Assembly: GCA_002388665.1 (NCBI GenBank)
Contig: DGMY01000076.1
Span: 1-42,883, forward strand
Direction: 5' to 3'
DNA: 42,883 nucleotides
DNA from: Opitutia bacterium UBA4506
GTDB lineage: Bacteria; Verrucomicrobiota; Verrucomicrobiia; Opitutales; Puniceicoccaceae
The position numbers and the translations under genes were made by a program. The notes beneath the pieces are model-generated. The model saw nothing but the letters and a program-made list of their open reading frames with translations. It was not told the DNA's origin and ran no database searches. Position 1 is the first letter of the stretch. Each line of letters starts with the position of its first letter. Below, in pieces: positions 6,334 through 15,506 of the stretch.

Positions 6334-9300
6334 ATGAAATCGTTATCTTCACCTATGCTCTCCTACCTGCTCATCGCCTGCACCCCACTGCTTGCCGCTT
6401 CCGAGAATCCGAAAATTGAACGGGATCAGACGGAAGCCCGGGTTCTAGCACAAGCTCCCGAAGAAGCGCTACCTGCGACCGAAGACCTCATCGTCTGGAA
6501 GGAAAACCGGTATCCACTCTTTACGGAAGGTTCCGTCGTGAACGCCGGGGAATGGCTCGGCGACGGACTTCCAGCCGGTTCGCACGGACCCGTCCTGCAG
6601 ACGGAGAACGGCGATCTCATCTTCGAAGACGGCACACCGGTCCGTTTTTGGGGAACCACTCTGGGGTACGGTGCCAGCTTTCCCGAGACGGATCGAGAGA
6701 TCGAAGCCATGGCAGACGCCATCGCCTCGAAGGGATACAACCTCGTACGGTTCCACCACAACGATGCTCCCTGGGGGCGAGTGAGCTTCCTCCAGAACGG
6801 AAGTGCATTTGAGCTCGACCCCGAAAGCATCGCCATCATTGACAAAGTCTCCAAAGCCTTCATTGACCGCGGCATTTACATCTACTTAGACCTCATCGAT
6901 TCGAGAGGATGGACCGAAGAAGTGGGCATAGAGGACTGGGAAGCACTGAAGGAGAAAGGAATGGGATGGAAAGGAGCCTTCCCCATGCCGGTCATGGTCG
7001 ATGCCTGGAAGCGAGCCACCGACAAACTCATCCATCACGTCAACCCACTGACCGGAAAAAGCCTCGCCACCGACCCAGCCGTTGTCTGCATCGAAATCAT
7101 CAACGAGAACGGCCCCTTCTGGGACTGGGGGTTCAAGACAACGCCCGCGATCCAGGATTGGTTTGACGCGGCATGGAACCAATGGCTCCTCGAACGCTAC
7201 GGCGACCGGGAGACGCTGGCCGAGACATGGACGGACGCCAATGGAGTCTGCGGGCTTTTCGACGACGAGGATCCTGCCGAGGGTACGGTCTACCGCCCCC
7301 AGCTGCAAACCATCGATGACTGGAACCGTTCCTACCGATCCAAGTCACGGGGAGCTGCCCGCTATAACGACTTCATCGCGTTCTACCGCGACATCGCCAC
7401 TGAATTCTACCTAGAGGCCAGTCAGCACCTGCGTGACAGTGGTTTTGAAGGCCAAATCATCGGCAGCCACGAGATGCGTGGCCCGCAGAATCAGCTGGCC
7501 GAAATCGAAGGGACCGACTCCATATCGGCACACCTCTATGCCGGGCAGCGCCTCGCCTTTTCTGCCCGCCCCGGCAACTCGGGCATCAATATCGACGGGG
7601 TCGACGTGAGTACGAATAACTGGTTCACCAACATGGCCCGTATCAGTGTCGACGACACCCCAGGCTGGAACAACGAATGGACCGTTTCTTCCCTGTCCTA
7701 CCGCGCCGACTCTCATCTCGCCGCAGCTGCCATGATGGCCTTCCAGGATATCGACGGGAGTGTCCACTTCACCTGGAGCCAGCGATGGGCTGGCCAGAAG
7801 ATGCCGGATAAGGATGTGACGATTGATTGGATCGGATGGAGAAAATCCTTCCACAACTCCTTCTCCTCCCTGCACGATTCTCCCTCCATGGCAACGCACC
7901 GCATCGCTGCAGCGCTCATGCGCCGTGGCGACATCCCCCCCGCCCGCTACACTGTCCAAATTGCCCACTCGGCCGAGGACGCTGCCGAACAAAACCTGCA
8001 CGCGGTCGGCCGGGAAGGAGGCGGCGGAACCATCGGCAATGCCGCCCATTTCCTTCCCATGCTTCACCACATGGAGACGGCCTTCTACGAATCCTCTTAC
8101 GAAGGCGACGCGGATGTCGTCTTCAGCTCGGGCCGTAGCGCATCCAGCGATCTCAGAAAAGCCAAACACGCGGTCATCCTCGGCGACAACCCCTGGGTCG
8201 ACCGATATCACAAGAAGAGAGACCTCGCCGCACCCGCGCGCAAAATCCACCCCGATCTCGTGACAGTCGATCTCGAGACTCCCACCACCTTTATTCTTGA
8301 ATTCGGATACGAAACACCCCGCACCGTCGAATTCAATCAATTGGAAGGGGCGATTGAAGTAGACTCTCTACCCGAGGGAGCGACTCCTCTCGGGCAAAGC
8401 GAAGATGGCCGCTACACCCTCGGCTGGTGTGACGACCGCTACCTCGTCTTTCCCGCGGCCGGTCAGTATGACCGCCTCAACGAGGACCCCCGCTGGCTCT
8501 ACCGGTTTTATCTCACAGCTGCAGAACGCTGGGGAATGGATCTCGGCGAGAACAGCCTGGAGAACACCACTTACTACAGCGACAACGGGGCGCTCATCAC
8601 GGATTGGGGCACGGGCACTCAGCTCATTGACACCGGTCTGACTCAAGCCGTTTCCGGCTTCGCGGGACTACGCGAGGAGAACGCGACCGACAACCTCACC
8701 GTTGAACTCGAGAGGCCGTACGGAACGGTTGCACTCACCAGTGCCGATGACCTGCCCATCCCCGAATCGCGCCGCATGCTTCTCGTCGCAGCTGGCCGTA
8801 TTCAGAATACCGGTACCACCTTCAAAAAAGATGAAAACGGTAAAGTCCGATTCACCAAGACAGGAAAAGCTCCGATGCTCATCGAGGGCCTACACGGCTC
8901 TGTCACCCTCCACAATCTCGAAGAGAACGATCTGATCGTCTACGCATTGGACGTCCGGGGACGACGCCTCGGCGAAGTTCCCGTCGAACGTACCGGCGAC
9001 GGGCTCCACTTCAAACTGAACCCGCAGTGGAAAACCCTGTGGTTTGAGATTGCCGGACCCGAAGTGGACTCTCCTGCGATCTCCGTCGACAATTGGCCGG
9101 GCGATTGGATCACCACTCCGGTGAGTCCCGATCTCCCGACAGTCAGCCTCGACGAGTACACCGAGCTGCTCACACAGACCGAGGTGATCGTTCCGACCGA
9201 AGAAGCCAGCGAGAACAGCAATCGCCTCCCTCTGACCGATGCGGCCGCCTTCAAGAAGTATCAGGCCTACGGCAACGTTAAGACCAAACTCACCAAACAC

Positions 9301-10380
9301 GGCGAGGATGACGCCATTGAGCTGAGCCTCGGGAAACATACCGAAGAATGGCACGCAGGCCTCTGGTTCGACACCCCGCCTTTCCCGGGCCTCCAACCGT
9401 CCGACTGTGAAGCGCTCGCCTTTGAATTCAAAGGCGACGGGACGATGCCCCGCGACTTCCATATTTCTCTCCGATGGAAAGACGAGAATGGCAAGGAAGT
9501 GAAAGCGAAGTCCCGCAATCTCAATGAACTCTTCGAAGACACGGAATGGAAGGAGGTCTACCTGAGCCCCTCCGATTTCCCCGACCAAGCCGTCGACCTG
9601 TCACGATTGAGGCGCATTGATTTCTCGGTGGTCTCCAAACTGATGGAAACCAGTCACACCGCCCTGCTCGGAGACTTCAGCCTCGTCACCGTCAACGGGG
9701 CAAACGAGGCGATGTTGATTGAAGACCTCCCCGAACGCATGCCCGCGTCCACGGAACTGCCAGGCCCCTCCCTGCAGTTGCCTCTCCAGGCGGCCAACAT
9801 CACTGCCGACGGCGACCCCACTGAAGAGATCTGGCAGAATGCCATCGGGATCTCCGTCGATGAAAGCGAAGTACCGAGCTGGCATCCGATCGGCAGTGTT
9901 CTCGCCGAGGGAAAGATCAAAGGAAGCGAAAAGGCCGACATCTGGCTCGCCGCAACGACGAATGGGTTGGGAGTCTACGTCGCAGTCGATAAAAACGGAG
10001 CCCCGGTTTTCAACACGGGGAAAGAGTGGTACGACGGCGACTGCGTCGAGATCTTCATCGACAAGACCGCAGAAGGGGTGAAGCCAAGCAAGCAGCTCTT
10101 CTTTGCCTACAAGCGTCCAGGTCTCGACCGAGCGACCAGCTCGATTAACGCCGGGGTTGGTCGCATGGATACGCCGAATGGCTACGCCCTCGAGATCCTC
10201 ATTCCCTGGGACTCGATCGGAGTCAAACCCACGCCCGGAACCAAATTCGGCATCGACTTCCAAATCGATTTTGGCGACCATTCCGGACGATATTTGCTCC
10301 TCAATTATGCGACCGGAACCAACGAAGCCTGGTTCACCAGCGAGCGCTACCTGACCGTTGAACTGACCGAATCACCCTAG
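6334..10380 (+). CDS. Large secreted clan-A (GH5-like) glycoside hydrolase with C-terminal CBM9-like domain
   Basis: A 1348-residue exported enzyme. ATG 6334 gives a signal peptide (MKSLSSPMLSYLLIACTPLLA). After a short linker, residues ~45-480 form a (beta/alpha)8 hydrolase region: FEDGTPVRFWGTTLGYG, then KGYNLVRFHHND, a likely acid/base Glu258 in EIINENGP, and a likely nucleophile Glu448 in GWNNEW. These positions match retaining clan GH-A enzymes. Beta-sandwich regions follow. Residues ~975-1120 resemble a jelly-roll carbohydrate-binding domain with the string SRNLNELF (from residue 1060), shared with the propeller protein at 32915-35572. The last ~190 residues (ITADGDPTEEIW..., YDGDCVEIFID...) fit CBM9, a xylan/cellulose-binding family. 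The exact GH family is uncertain. It is followed after 12 bases by the GH10 xylanase gene, so a joint transcript is likely, led by motif copy 2. Confidence 0.8.
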   Translation: MKSLSSPMLSYLLIACTPLLAASENPKIERDQTEARVLAQAPEEALPATEDLIVWKENRYPLFTEGSVVNAGEWLGDGLPAGSHGPVLQTENGDLIFEDGTPVRFWGTTLGYGASFPETDREIEAMADAIASKGYNLVRFHHNDAPWGRVSFLQNGSAFELDPESIAIIDKVSKAFIDRGIYIYLDLIDSRGWTEEVGIEDWEALKEKGMGWKGAFPMPVMVDAWKRATDKLIHHVNPLTGKSLATDPAVVCIEIINENGPFWDWGFKTTPAIQDWFDAAWNQWLLERYGDRETLAETWTDANGVCGLFDDEDPAEGTVYRPQLQTIDDWNRSYRSKSRGAARYNDFIAFYRDIATEFYLEASQHLRDSGFEGQIIGSHEMRGPQNQLAEIEGTDSISAHLYAGQRLAFSARPGNSGINIDGVDVSTNNWFTNMARISVDDTPGWNNEWTVSSLSYRADSHLAAAAMMAFQDIDGSVHFTWSQRWAGQKMPDKDVTIDWIGWRKSFHNSFSSLHDSPSMATHRIAAALMRRGDIPPARYTVQIAHSAEDAAEQNLHAVGREGGGGTIGNAAHFLPMLHHMETAFYESSYEGDADVVFSSGRSASSDLRKAKHAVILGDNPWVDRYHKKRDLAAPARKIHPDLVTVDLETPTTFILEFGYETPRTVEFNQLEGAIEVDSLPEGATPLGQSEDGRYTLGWCDDRYLVFPAAGQYDRLNEDPRWLYRFYLTAAERWGMDLGENSLENTTYYSDNGALITDWGTGTQLIDTGLTQAVSGFAGLREENATDNLTVELERPYGTVALTSADDLPIPESRRMLLVAAGRIQNTGTTFKKDENGKVRFTKTGKAPMLIEGLHGSVTLHNLEENDLIVYALDVRGRRLGEVPVERTGDGLHFKLNPQWKTLWFEIAGPEVDSPAISVDNWPGDWITTPVSPDLPTVSLDEYTELLTQTEVIVPTEEASENSNRLPLTDAAAFKKYQAYGNVKTKLTKHGEDDAIELSLGKHTEEWHAGLWFDTPPFPGLQPSDCEALAFEFKGDGTMPRDFHISLRWKDENGKEVKAKSRNLNELFEDTEWKEVYLSPSDFPDQAVDLSRLRRIDFSVVSKLMETSHTALLGDFSLVTVNGANEAMLIEDLPERMPASTELPGPSLQLPLQAANITADGDPTEEIWQNAIGISVDESEVPSWHPIGSVLAEGKIKGSEKADIWLAATTNGLGVYVAVDKNGAPVFNTGKEWYDGDCVEIFIDKTAEGVKPSKQLFFAYKRPGLDRATSSINAGVGRMDTPNGYALEILIPWDSIGVKPTPGTKFGIDFQIDFGDHSGRYLLLNYATGTNEAWFTSERYLTVELTESP

Positions 10381-10392
10381 CCGACTTCCTGG

Positions 10393-12252
10393 ATGCGACT
10401 CCCACTACTCACCGTCCTCTTCTCGATCACCTATCTCCTGGGATTCCAGCACTTGGGGGCGGAGAGTCTACCGGCGGGAGGAGAGTCCGTCCTGCCTCCC
10501 GAATCTCTTCAACGCCATGGTGGGGTCTACTCCGGGAGGAACGGCGATCAGCCAGTGTGTGAAGCGGAGTTGGTCGAGGTCGATCACCCCGCGTTCGATC
10601 AAGCGATGCGAGTCACTGTGATTCGCCCGAACGGGAAGTTCTACAACGGTGCGGTTTATCTACCCACGAACCAAGCGGTTTCGTCGGGAGACACCCTGTA
10701 CATCCGCCTGTACTTCCGTTCTCTGGAGAACACCGAAGAAAGCGGACACGGTTTCGCCACGGTCTTTCTCCAAGGACCGAAACCGGGGTTCAAAAAATAT
10801 ATCATCCGGGAAATCACCGCCACCGACCAGTGGCAGGAATACCGTCTTCCCGTCGAGGTCACCGGCGAACTCAAGGCCGGCGAACTATCCCTTTTCATCG
10901 GAGGTGGTGCCGGGTCCAAGCCACAGGTTTGGGAAGTCGGCGGAATCGAACTGCTCAACTACGGCCCCACAGTCAAACCCTCCGAACTACCACGAACGCA
11001 GCCCTCCTACATCGGTCGCGAAGATGACGCCAACTGGCGCAAAGCCGCAGAGAAACGAATCGAAGAGCATCGAAAAGGTGATTTCCAAATCCGTGTCCTC
11101 GATACGGAAGGAGAACCGATAGCCGGATTGGAAGTAGAGGTACGACAGCAGCGCCACGCCTATCACTTCGGATCGGTGATCACCGCTGCGCACCTCACCG
11201 GCGGATCCGAAAACTCCCGCATCTACCGGGAGAAAGTGCTGAAACTCTTCAACCAAAGCGGCACCGAGAACGATCTGAAATGGGGCCCATGGGAAAGTGA
11301 ATGGGGAAATCAGTACCGGAAAGAGCAAACCCTCGAAGCACTGCGCTGGCTAAAGTCGCACCACTTCTACCTCCGGGGCCACGTTCTCGTATGGCCATCA
11401 AAGAGGCACCTACCCCAAGGCCTACAAGACTATTTACCGGAGACCGATTCGGAGTCAGCTGACCCAGCGGCCAAGCAAGTGGTGCTCGACCACATTCAAG
11501 ACATTACGACCGCAACGGCCGATCTGCTCGACGAGTGGGACGTCGTCAATGAACCCTACAGCAATCACGACCTGATGGACGCCTTCGGCGACGAAGTGAT
11601 GGTCGATTGGTTCCGCGAGGCTCGAAAGTATCTTCCCACTCAGGCACTCTTTCTCAACGACTACGGCATCCTGTCCGCCGGCGGTCGAGACCTCACCCAT
11701 CAAGAGCATTTCGAGAGCACGCTCCGTTATCTTCTGGAAAATGGGGCTCCTCTCACAGGGATGGGAATGCAGGGACATTTCAGAGGGACTCCCACTGCAA
11801 TTGACCGAGTCTACCGCATTCTCGATCACTTCCATAGCACCTTCCCACAGCTCGACATCCGTATCACCGAGTTTGACATAAGTACCGGGGACGAATCCCT
11901 CCAGGCGGACTACACCCGGGACTTCCTTACGATCGTCTTCAGCCACCCCGCCACAGTCGGCGTACAATGTTGGGGGTTCTGGGCAGGTGCTCACTGGCGC
12001 CCGCAAGCCGCGATGTACACAAAAGACTGGGAGGAGAAACCCAATGCCCGCGTCTGGAAAGAGCTGACCCGTGAGACTTGGTGGACCACCCTTCTCGCCA
12101 AAACCGATAACGAAGGGTCCTTCACCGGGAGAGGCTTTTATGGAGATTACACAGTGAGCGTGAACTACGGAGGAACAGTTCGCGTTATGCCCTTCCGTCT
12201 CGAAAAAGACAAAGAGAACGAGATCGTCATCGAGCTCTCGACCGAGATCTGA
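10393..12252 (+). CDS. Secreted GH10 endo-beta-1,4-xylanase
   Basis: A 619-residue xylanase, a retaining enzyme cutting the beta-1,4-xylan backbone. An N-terminal signal peptide (MRLPLLTVLFSITYLLGF) is followed by a ~160-residue beta-sandwich that resembles CBM4/9-type xylan-binding modules, then a strand segment (FQIRVLDTEGEPIAGLEVEV) common before GH10 barrels. In the barrel YHFGSVI, FNQSGTENDLKW and RGHVLVWP are family hallmarks. The acid/base is Glu387 in WDVVNEP and the nucleophile Glu493 in RITEFDIS; WGFWAG carries the conserved aromatic near the end. The catalytic part is complete; a short beta domain (EGSFTGRGFYGDYTV) closes the protein. It starts 12 bases after the large hydrolase gene and shares its motif. 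Substrate specificity for xylan is strongly suggested by family. Confidence 0.95.
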   Translation: MRLPLLTVLFSITYLLGFQHLGAESLPAGGESVLPPESLQRHGGVYSGRNGDQPVCEAELVEVDHPAFDQAMRVTVIRPNGKFYNGAVYLPTNQAVSSGDTLYIRLYFRSLENTEESGHGFATVFLQGPKPGFKKYIIREITATDQWQEYRLPVEVTGELKAGELSLFIGGGAGSKPQVWEVGGIELLNYGPTVKPSELPRTQPSYIGREDDANWRKAAEKRIEEHRKGDFQIRVLDTEGEPIAGLEVEVRQQRHAYHFGSVITAAHLTGGSENSRIYREKVLKLFNQSGTENDLKWGPWESEWGNQYRKEQTLEALRWLKSHHFYLRGHVLVWPSKRHLPQGLQDYLPETDSESADPAAKQVVLDHIQDITTATADLLDEWDVVNEPYSNHDLMDAFGDEVMVDWFREARKYLPTQALFLNDYGILSAGGRDLTHQEHFESTLRYLLENGAPLTGMGMQGHFRGTPTAIDRVYRILDHFHSTFPQLDIRITEFDISTGDESLQADYTRDFLTIVFSHPATVGVQCWGFWAGAHWRPQAAMYTKDWEEKPNARVWKELTRETWWTTLLAKTDNEGSFTGRGFYGDYTVSVNYGGTVRVMPFRLEKDKENEIVIELSTEI

Positions 12253-12268
12253 CGAGAGGCGGAGATGG

Positions 12269-12291
12269 CTGATTGACGAGCGATCAATCAG
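12269..12291 (+). terminator. Hairpin after the GH10 gene, possible terminator or mRNA-stabilising stem
   Basis: CTGATTGA (12269-12276) and TCAATCAG (12284-12291) form a perfect 8-base stem with a 7-base loop, 17 bases after the GH10 stop. There is no T run after it, so intrinsic termination would be weak. Confidence 0.4.
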
Positions 12292-12378
12292 GGACTCTGA
12301 TTACGACTCTCAGCGAACTTTTAGGCAGCAAACCCTAAGAAAGCTGTTTCGATAATTTTGCAACGAACCGCGCAACCC

Positions 12379-13035
12379 ATGACCTCAAATAGACCCGCAC
12401 AAACTATTCTTTTCATTGGCGACAGCATAACCGACTGTGGATGTCGCGATCAGCACCGGCCCTTGGGCTCAGGCTATGTGGCCTTGGTCGCAGACATGCT
12501 CAAGTTGAATCGCCCGGCGTCTTCCTTTCGGTTCATCAATCGTGGGATTGGGGGCAACACCATCGAGGACCTCCGCTCACGCTGGACCGACCACGTACTC
12601 TGCGACAAGCCCGATTGGCTTGTGGTTAAAATCGGAATCAACGATTGCAACCGGTTCATGACGAACCCGAGCTTGATGAAGCAAAGCCCCGAAGAGTTTG
12701 CGAAGATCTACGACCAGATTCTCACTCAGACCCGCGAAGCGTTACCACAGACAAGAATCCTCATTCTCAGCCCCTTCTATCTCAGCCAAGACAACAACGC
12801 ACCGGACTCCTATCGCGGACAGATCCGCGAGGCAGTAAAGCAGTACGTTGAACACGCACAGCAAGCTGCCGCAAAACATCGGACCCTCTACTGCGATTTG
12901 AATGAAAAATTCGGGCAATTGATGGAACACATGACTCCCTGCGAGTTGGCCAACGACGCGGTCCATCCCAACCGTACCGGGACTCTTTTCATCGCCCAGC
13001 AGGTATATTCGGTGCTACAGCCCGCGTTGGATTAG
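12379..13035 (+). CDS. SGNH/GDSL-family hydrolase, candidate carbohydrate esterase
   Basis: A 218-residue SGNH hydrolase, a serine esterase fold used by several acetyl-xylan and pectin acetylesterases. Block I is FIGDSITD with catalytic Ser16; block II Gly is in NRGIGGNT; block III is GINDC; block V is DAVHPN with the Asp/His pair. Length is normal for the single-domain family. I chose ATG 12379 rather than TTG 12358 because the fold starts about ten residues before GDS. No signal peptide is visible, so it probably acts in the cytoplasm on acetylated oligosaccharides. It lies 126 bases behind the GH10 xylanase on the same strand, fitting removal of acetyl side groups from xylan-derived products. 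Confidence 0.88.
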   Translation: MTSNRPAQTILFIGDSITDCGCRDQHRPLGSGYVALVADMLKLNRPASSFRFINRGIGGNTIEDLRSRWTDHVLCDKPDWLVVKIGINDCNRFMTNPSLMKQSPEEFAKIYDQILTQTREALPQTRILILSPFYLSQDNNAPDSYRGQIREAVKQYVEHAQQAAAKHRTLYCDLNEKFGQLMEHMTPCELANDAVHPNRTGTLFIAQQVYSVLQPALD

Positions 13036-13083
13036 GCCGGGCGCGGGGGTCCCTCCGGAAGCAGGCCTTCCCCCCTCTCCAAC

Positions 13084-13105
13084 CGATCCCGAAACAGCGG
13101 GATCG
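13084..13105. terminator. Hairpin between convergent genes
   Basis: CGATCCCG (13084-13091) and CGGGATCG (13098-13105) form an 8-base GC-rich stem with a 6-base loop, between the ends of the SGNH esterase gene (plus) and the pyruvyl-transferase-like gene (minus). It could end transcription from either side, although neither side has a clear T run. Confidence 0.45.
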
Positions 13106-13128
13106 CACCGCCCAGGGTCTCAGGTAGT

Positions 13129-14358
13129 TTACGGGCCGAGTACCTTCTCGATAAGATCCAAGGTTCGATCCTGCGCTTCGACAACGCGGGCGTAGGCAGA
13201 CCTGGCTCGATCCGAAGCTTTCCCGTGCGCACGATCGAGATCGAGGACCCGATCCGCGATAACTTCAGCATCCGTCACGTCGATATCAAAGAGCCAATCC
13301 CCCAGGCCCAAGTCATCGAACATCCAGCCTTTCCGCCCATGTCGTAAGGGGCGGGCATGGACAATGGGCACACCACCTGTCAGGGCCATGATCAGAGTAT
13401 GGGGTTCGAGGCCAAACGCGGCACGGGCTTTCGTAAACACCGAAAGCGCCTCGTCCGCATTCCACCAAGTATCACGCAATACCACCGCCTCACGAATGTC
13501 ATCCGGCAATAGAGGAAGCAACAGCTTCCGCGCCGCATCCATCTCTTTCAAGGCCTCCGGGACCACACATACTTTGCGCCCGGACTCACGTATCCAACGC
13601 GTAATGACTGTCGCACATACCTGCATCCATCGCTCATTCTCCTTTTCCTGGACGGGAGTCAAGTGTACGGGATTCAGAGGAGAATCGGCCTGCCCCGCAA
13701 CAGCGGTGTTCGTACGTATATTGAGCGCAAGGTACTCGCCGCTCTTCAACCCGTGATCGGCGAGCCATGCTTCGGCTTTCTCATCATCTCTCGTATCAAT
13801 CCCGAAGGCACCATCGGGACCAAACTCAATCACTTCGGCGCTAAAACCGAGCTCCCGAAGGTACCGGGACGAGTGTGTTTCCCGGGTAAAAATAAAAGCG
13901 GCTTGATCGAGAATCGGCTTGAAGAGCGACACACTCGGGTGGGCAAATCGGTCAAACGACTGGCCATAGATCCCGAAGGGGATACCCCGCTCCACACAAA
14001 ACCAGAGCGGCATCAAATTGTAGATGGGGCCGTTCCAATCGAAATGGAAGAGCCCGAAGTTCATGGCCATGCCCGAATTAAAAAGGAACAAATCCGCTGT
14101 GTCGTAGGCCTTCTCGATTTCCGAAGGGAACGGCTCTTCCTTGTCGTAGATGTGCCCCGAAATAAACTCAACCGACGGAAATCGGCGAATCAACATCGAG
14201 CGGATCTCATCGTTGATATGATTTGCCCAGACCGTAATTCGAGCGTTGGGAAAACGCTGATACAAGAGCCGCAGCGTTCCCGGTGTATGGGCAATATCCC
14301 CGACGTTCTTCGTAGCCCAGCCCGTGCGCAGGAGAATGTGAGGTGATTCCATGGTCAT
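13129..14358 (-). CDS. Polysaccharide pyruvyl transferase-family protein
   Basis: A 409-residue protein that looks like the polysaccharide pyruvyl transferase family (PF04230, GT-B-like fold). Supporting segments are HILLRTGWATKNVGDIAHTPG at the N-terminus (the G..N.GD motif), LFLFNSGMAMNFG, GIPFGIYGQSFDRF, FIFTRETHSSRYLRELG and the later FGLEPHTLIMALTGGVPIVHARP, which corresponds to the family's H..I.A...G.P motif. The start may be ATG 14358 or ATG 14352; neither has a Shine-Dalgarno sequence. Family members add pyruvate ketals to exopolysaccharide or act in cell-surface glycan synthesis, which is unexpected inside a degradation block. No signal peptide is present. It lies downstream of the PEP-CTERM gene at 14425, separated by a terminator, so it is probably transcribed independently. 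Confidence 0.75.
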   Translation of the reverse strand: MTMESPHILLRTGWATKNVGDIAHTPGTLRLLYQRFPNARITVWANHINDEIRSMLIRRFPSVEFISGHIYDKEEPFPSEIEKAYDTADLFLFNSGMAMNFGLFHFDWNGPIYNLMPLWFCVERGIPFGIYGQSFDRFAHPSVSLFKPILDQAAFIFTRETHSSRYLRELGFSAEVIEFGPDGAFGIDTRDDEKAEAWLADHGLKSGEYLALNIRTNTAVAGQADSPLNPVHLTPVQEKENERWMQVCATVITRWIRESGRKVCVVPEALKEMDAARKLLLPLLPDDIREAVVLRDTWWNADEALSVFTKARAAFGLEPHTLIMALTGGVPIVHARPLRHGRKGWMFDDLGLGDWLFDIDVTDAEVIADRVLDLDRAHGKASDRARSAYARVVEAQDRTLDLIEKVLGP

Positions 14359-14367
14359 AGAGAGATC

Positions 14368-14404
14368 AAAAAAAACGCCCGGCACCAACAAGCGGGCCGG
14401 GCGT
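14368..14404 (-). terminator. Intrinsic terminator after the PEP-CTERM gene at 14425-15438
   Basis: On the minus strand a 9-base perfect stem (ACGCCCGGC at 14396-14404 pairing with 14375-14383) is followed by eight T. It starts about 20 bases after the stop of the PEP-CTERM gene. It lies just ahead of the next minus-strand gene, which argues against readthrough. Confidence 0.88.
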
Positions 14405-14424
14405 TTCCGTTCAATGAATTTAAA

Positions 14425-15438
14425 CTATCGGCGGCGCCGAAGAGCAACCAAACCCAAAGAGACGAACCCGCTCAGAAGAGCAAAGCTGCCCGCTTCCGGA
14501 ACTGCAGTCAGGTACCCGCTTCCGTCGAGGGAGGCTGCGCCGCCATTGAGCACGATCTGAGACAACTGGGAGCCGCTCAGTCCCGAAGCATCAGTCCCGA
14601 ACCGGATGCTATCCAGGCCTTCGTCAAAATTTGAAATCGTCAAGACAGCCGAGCCACTCCAACTGAGTGAACTGCTGTCTAAGAAGCTGAGAGCTGAAAC
14701 CCCCGAGCCCAAATCGAGCGTCGAGTCATCCGACAGTTGTATCGTGCCCATGGTCTCCGATAATCCGTTAGTCGCCAGTGCGCCTCCATTAAAGATAATT
14801 GAACTGCTATCGGCGATCCGCTCGGCGGCCCCCAGAAGCAAGGTCCCATTGCTTAGTGTAGTTGATCCCGTATAGGTATTAGAACCGTTCAATATGAGAG
14901 TGCCTCGACCTACGACATCAACACCGTTTGCACCACTAATAACGCCATCGATTCGGGAGATCCCGATCGTGCGATCCACATTCACATTGAGGTCACTATT
15001 GAGAATCAGTGATGCATCCACCTCCATAATTCCACTTGCGTAATTATTGGAGAATTTCAAAAAGGCCGGATCAACACTTCCCTGAAAAACAAGTGATGCA
15101 GTACCACCCGTAACATTCCTCAACCGATAGTGATCTGAACCGGCACCCCCGCCGCTGCCACTCGAAAAAGTAAACCCTCTGACCGTGTAGGATTGATCAT
15201 TTCCCGAGCTATCAGCCAGCAAAAGCAACTGATCCGCTTTTTGCCAGTAGCGGTATATACTTGCAGTGGTATCGACGCCATTGGGAAATGAACCGCCCTG
15301 CCAGTTCGCATCATTTCCCCAATAATTGTCTCCACCGGCATTGTCAAAGGTCACAGCATGCAGTTGTGCCGCGAGCGCCAATAACCCTAAGGGAAGAGAT
15401 GGGATTGAATAGAATTTACTAAGACTAGATTTTTTCAT
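14425..15438 (-). CDS. PEP-CTERM-type surface protein with autotransporter-associated beta-strand repeat
   Basis: A 337-residue exported protein. After a signal peptide (MKKSSLSKFYSIPSLPLGLLALAAQLHA) comes the NYWGNDANWQGGSFPNG segment typical of passenger domains with autotransporter-associated repeats. One clear repeat unit follows: GRGTLILNGSNTYTGSTTLS, then GTLLLGA. The tail has the tripartite sorting signal of exosortase substrates: VPEAGSFALL, a hydrophobic helix and RRRR at the very end. Note PEA in place of the usual PEP. Such proteins are thought to be cut and anchored by an exosortase; none is encoded here. The last ~75 codons are almost identical in DNA to those of the neighbour 15507-17138. 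The start at ATG 15438 is preceded by a C-rich leader without Shine-Dalgarno sequence. Confidence 0.85.
   Translation of the reverse strand: MKKSSLSKFYSIPSLPLGLLALAAQLHAVTFDNAGGDNYWGNDANWQGGSFPNGVDTTASIYRYWQKADQLLLLADSSGNDQSYTVRGFTFSSGSGGGAGSDHYRLRNVTGGTASLVFQGSVDPAFLKFSNNYASGIMEVDASLILNSDLNVNVDRTIGISRIDGVISGANGVDVVGRGTLILNGSNTYTGSTTLSNGTLLLGAAERIADSSSIIFNGGALATNGLSETMGTIQLSDDSTLDLGSGVSALSFLDSSSLSWSGSAVLTISNFDEGLDSIRFGTDASGLSGSQLSQIVLNGGAASLDGSGYLTAVPEAGSFALLSGFVSLGLVALRRRR
14427..14653 (-). repeat. 227-bp near-identical repeat, copy A (sorting-signal region)
   Basis: This segment matches 15509-15735 at an offset of 1082 bases. I see a single difference, G at 14588 against C at 15670. It covers the C-terminal sorting tail and the preceding conserved domain (about 75 codons), while sequences on either side diverge abruptly. 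Confidence 0.9.
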
Positions 15439-15506
15439 TGGGGTGGCGAGTAGGTATATTCAATAGGGGTTTAAGTTGATCAGGTGCCTAAAACGACTGA
15501 GACGAT

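Noticed and set aside
7411..8340. Minus-strand open frame of 309 codons
   Set aside because: It is antisense to the catalytic region of the large hydrolase at 6334-10380 and has no protein-family features.
8890..9588. Minus-strand open frame of 232 codons
   Set aside because: It is antisense to beta-sandwich domains of the same hydrolase and its composition reflects the complementary codon bias.
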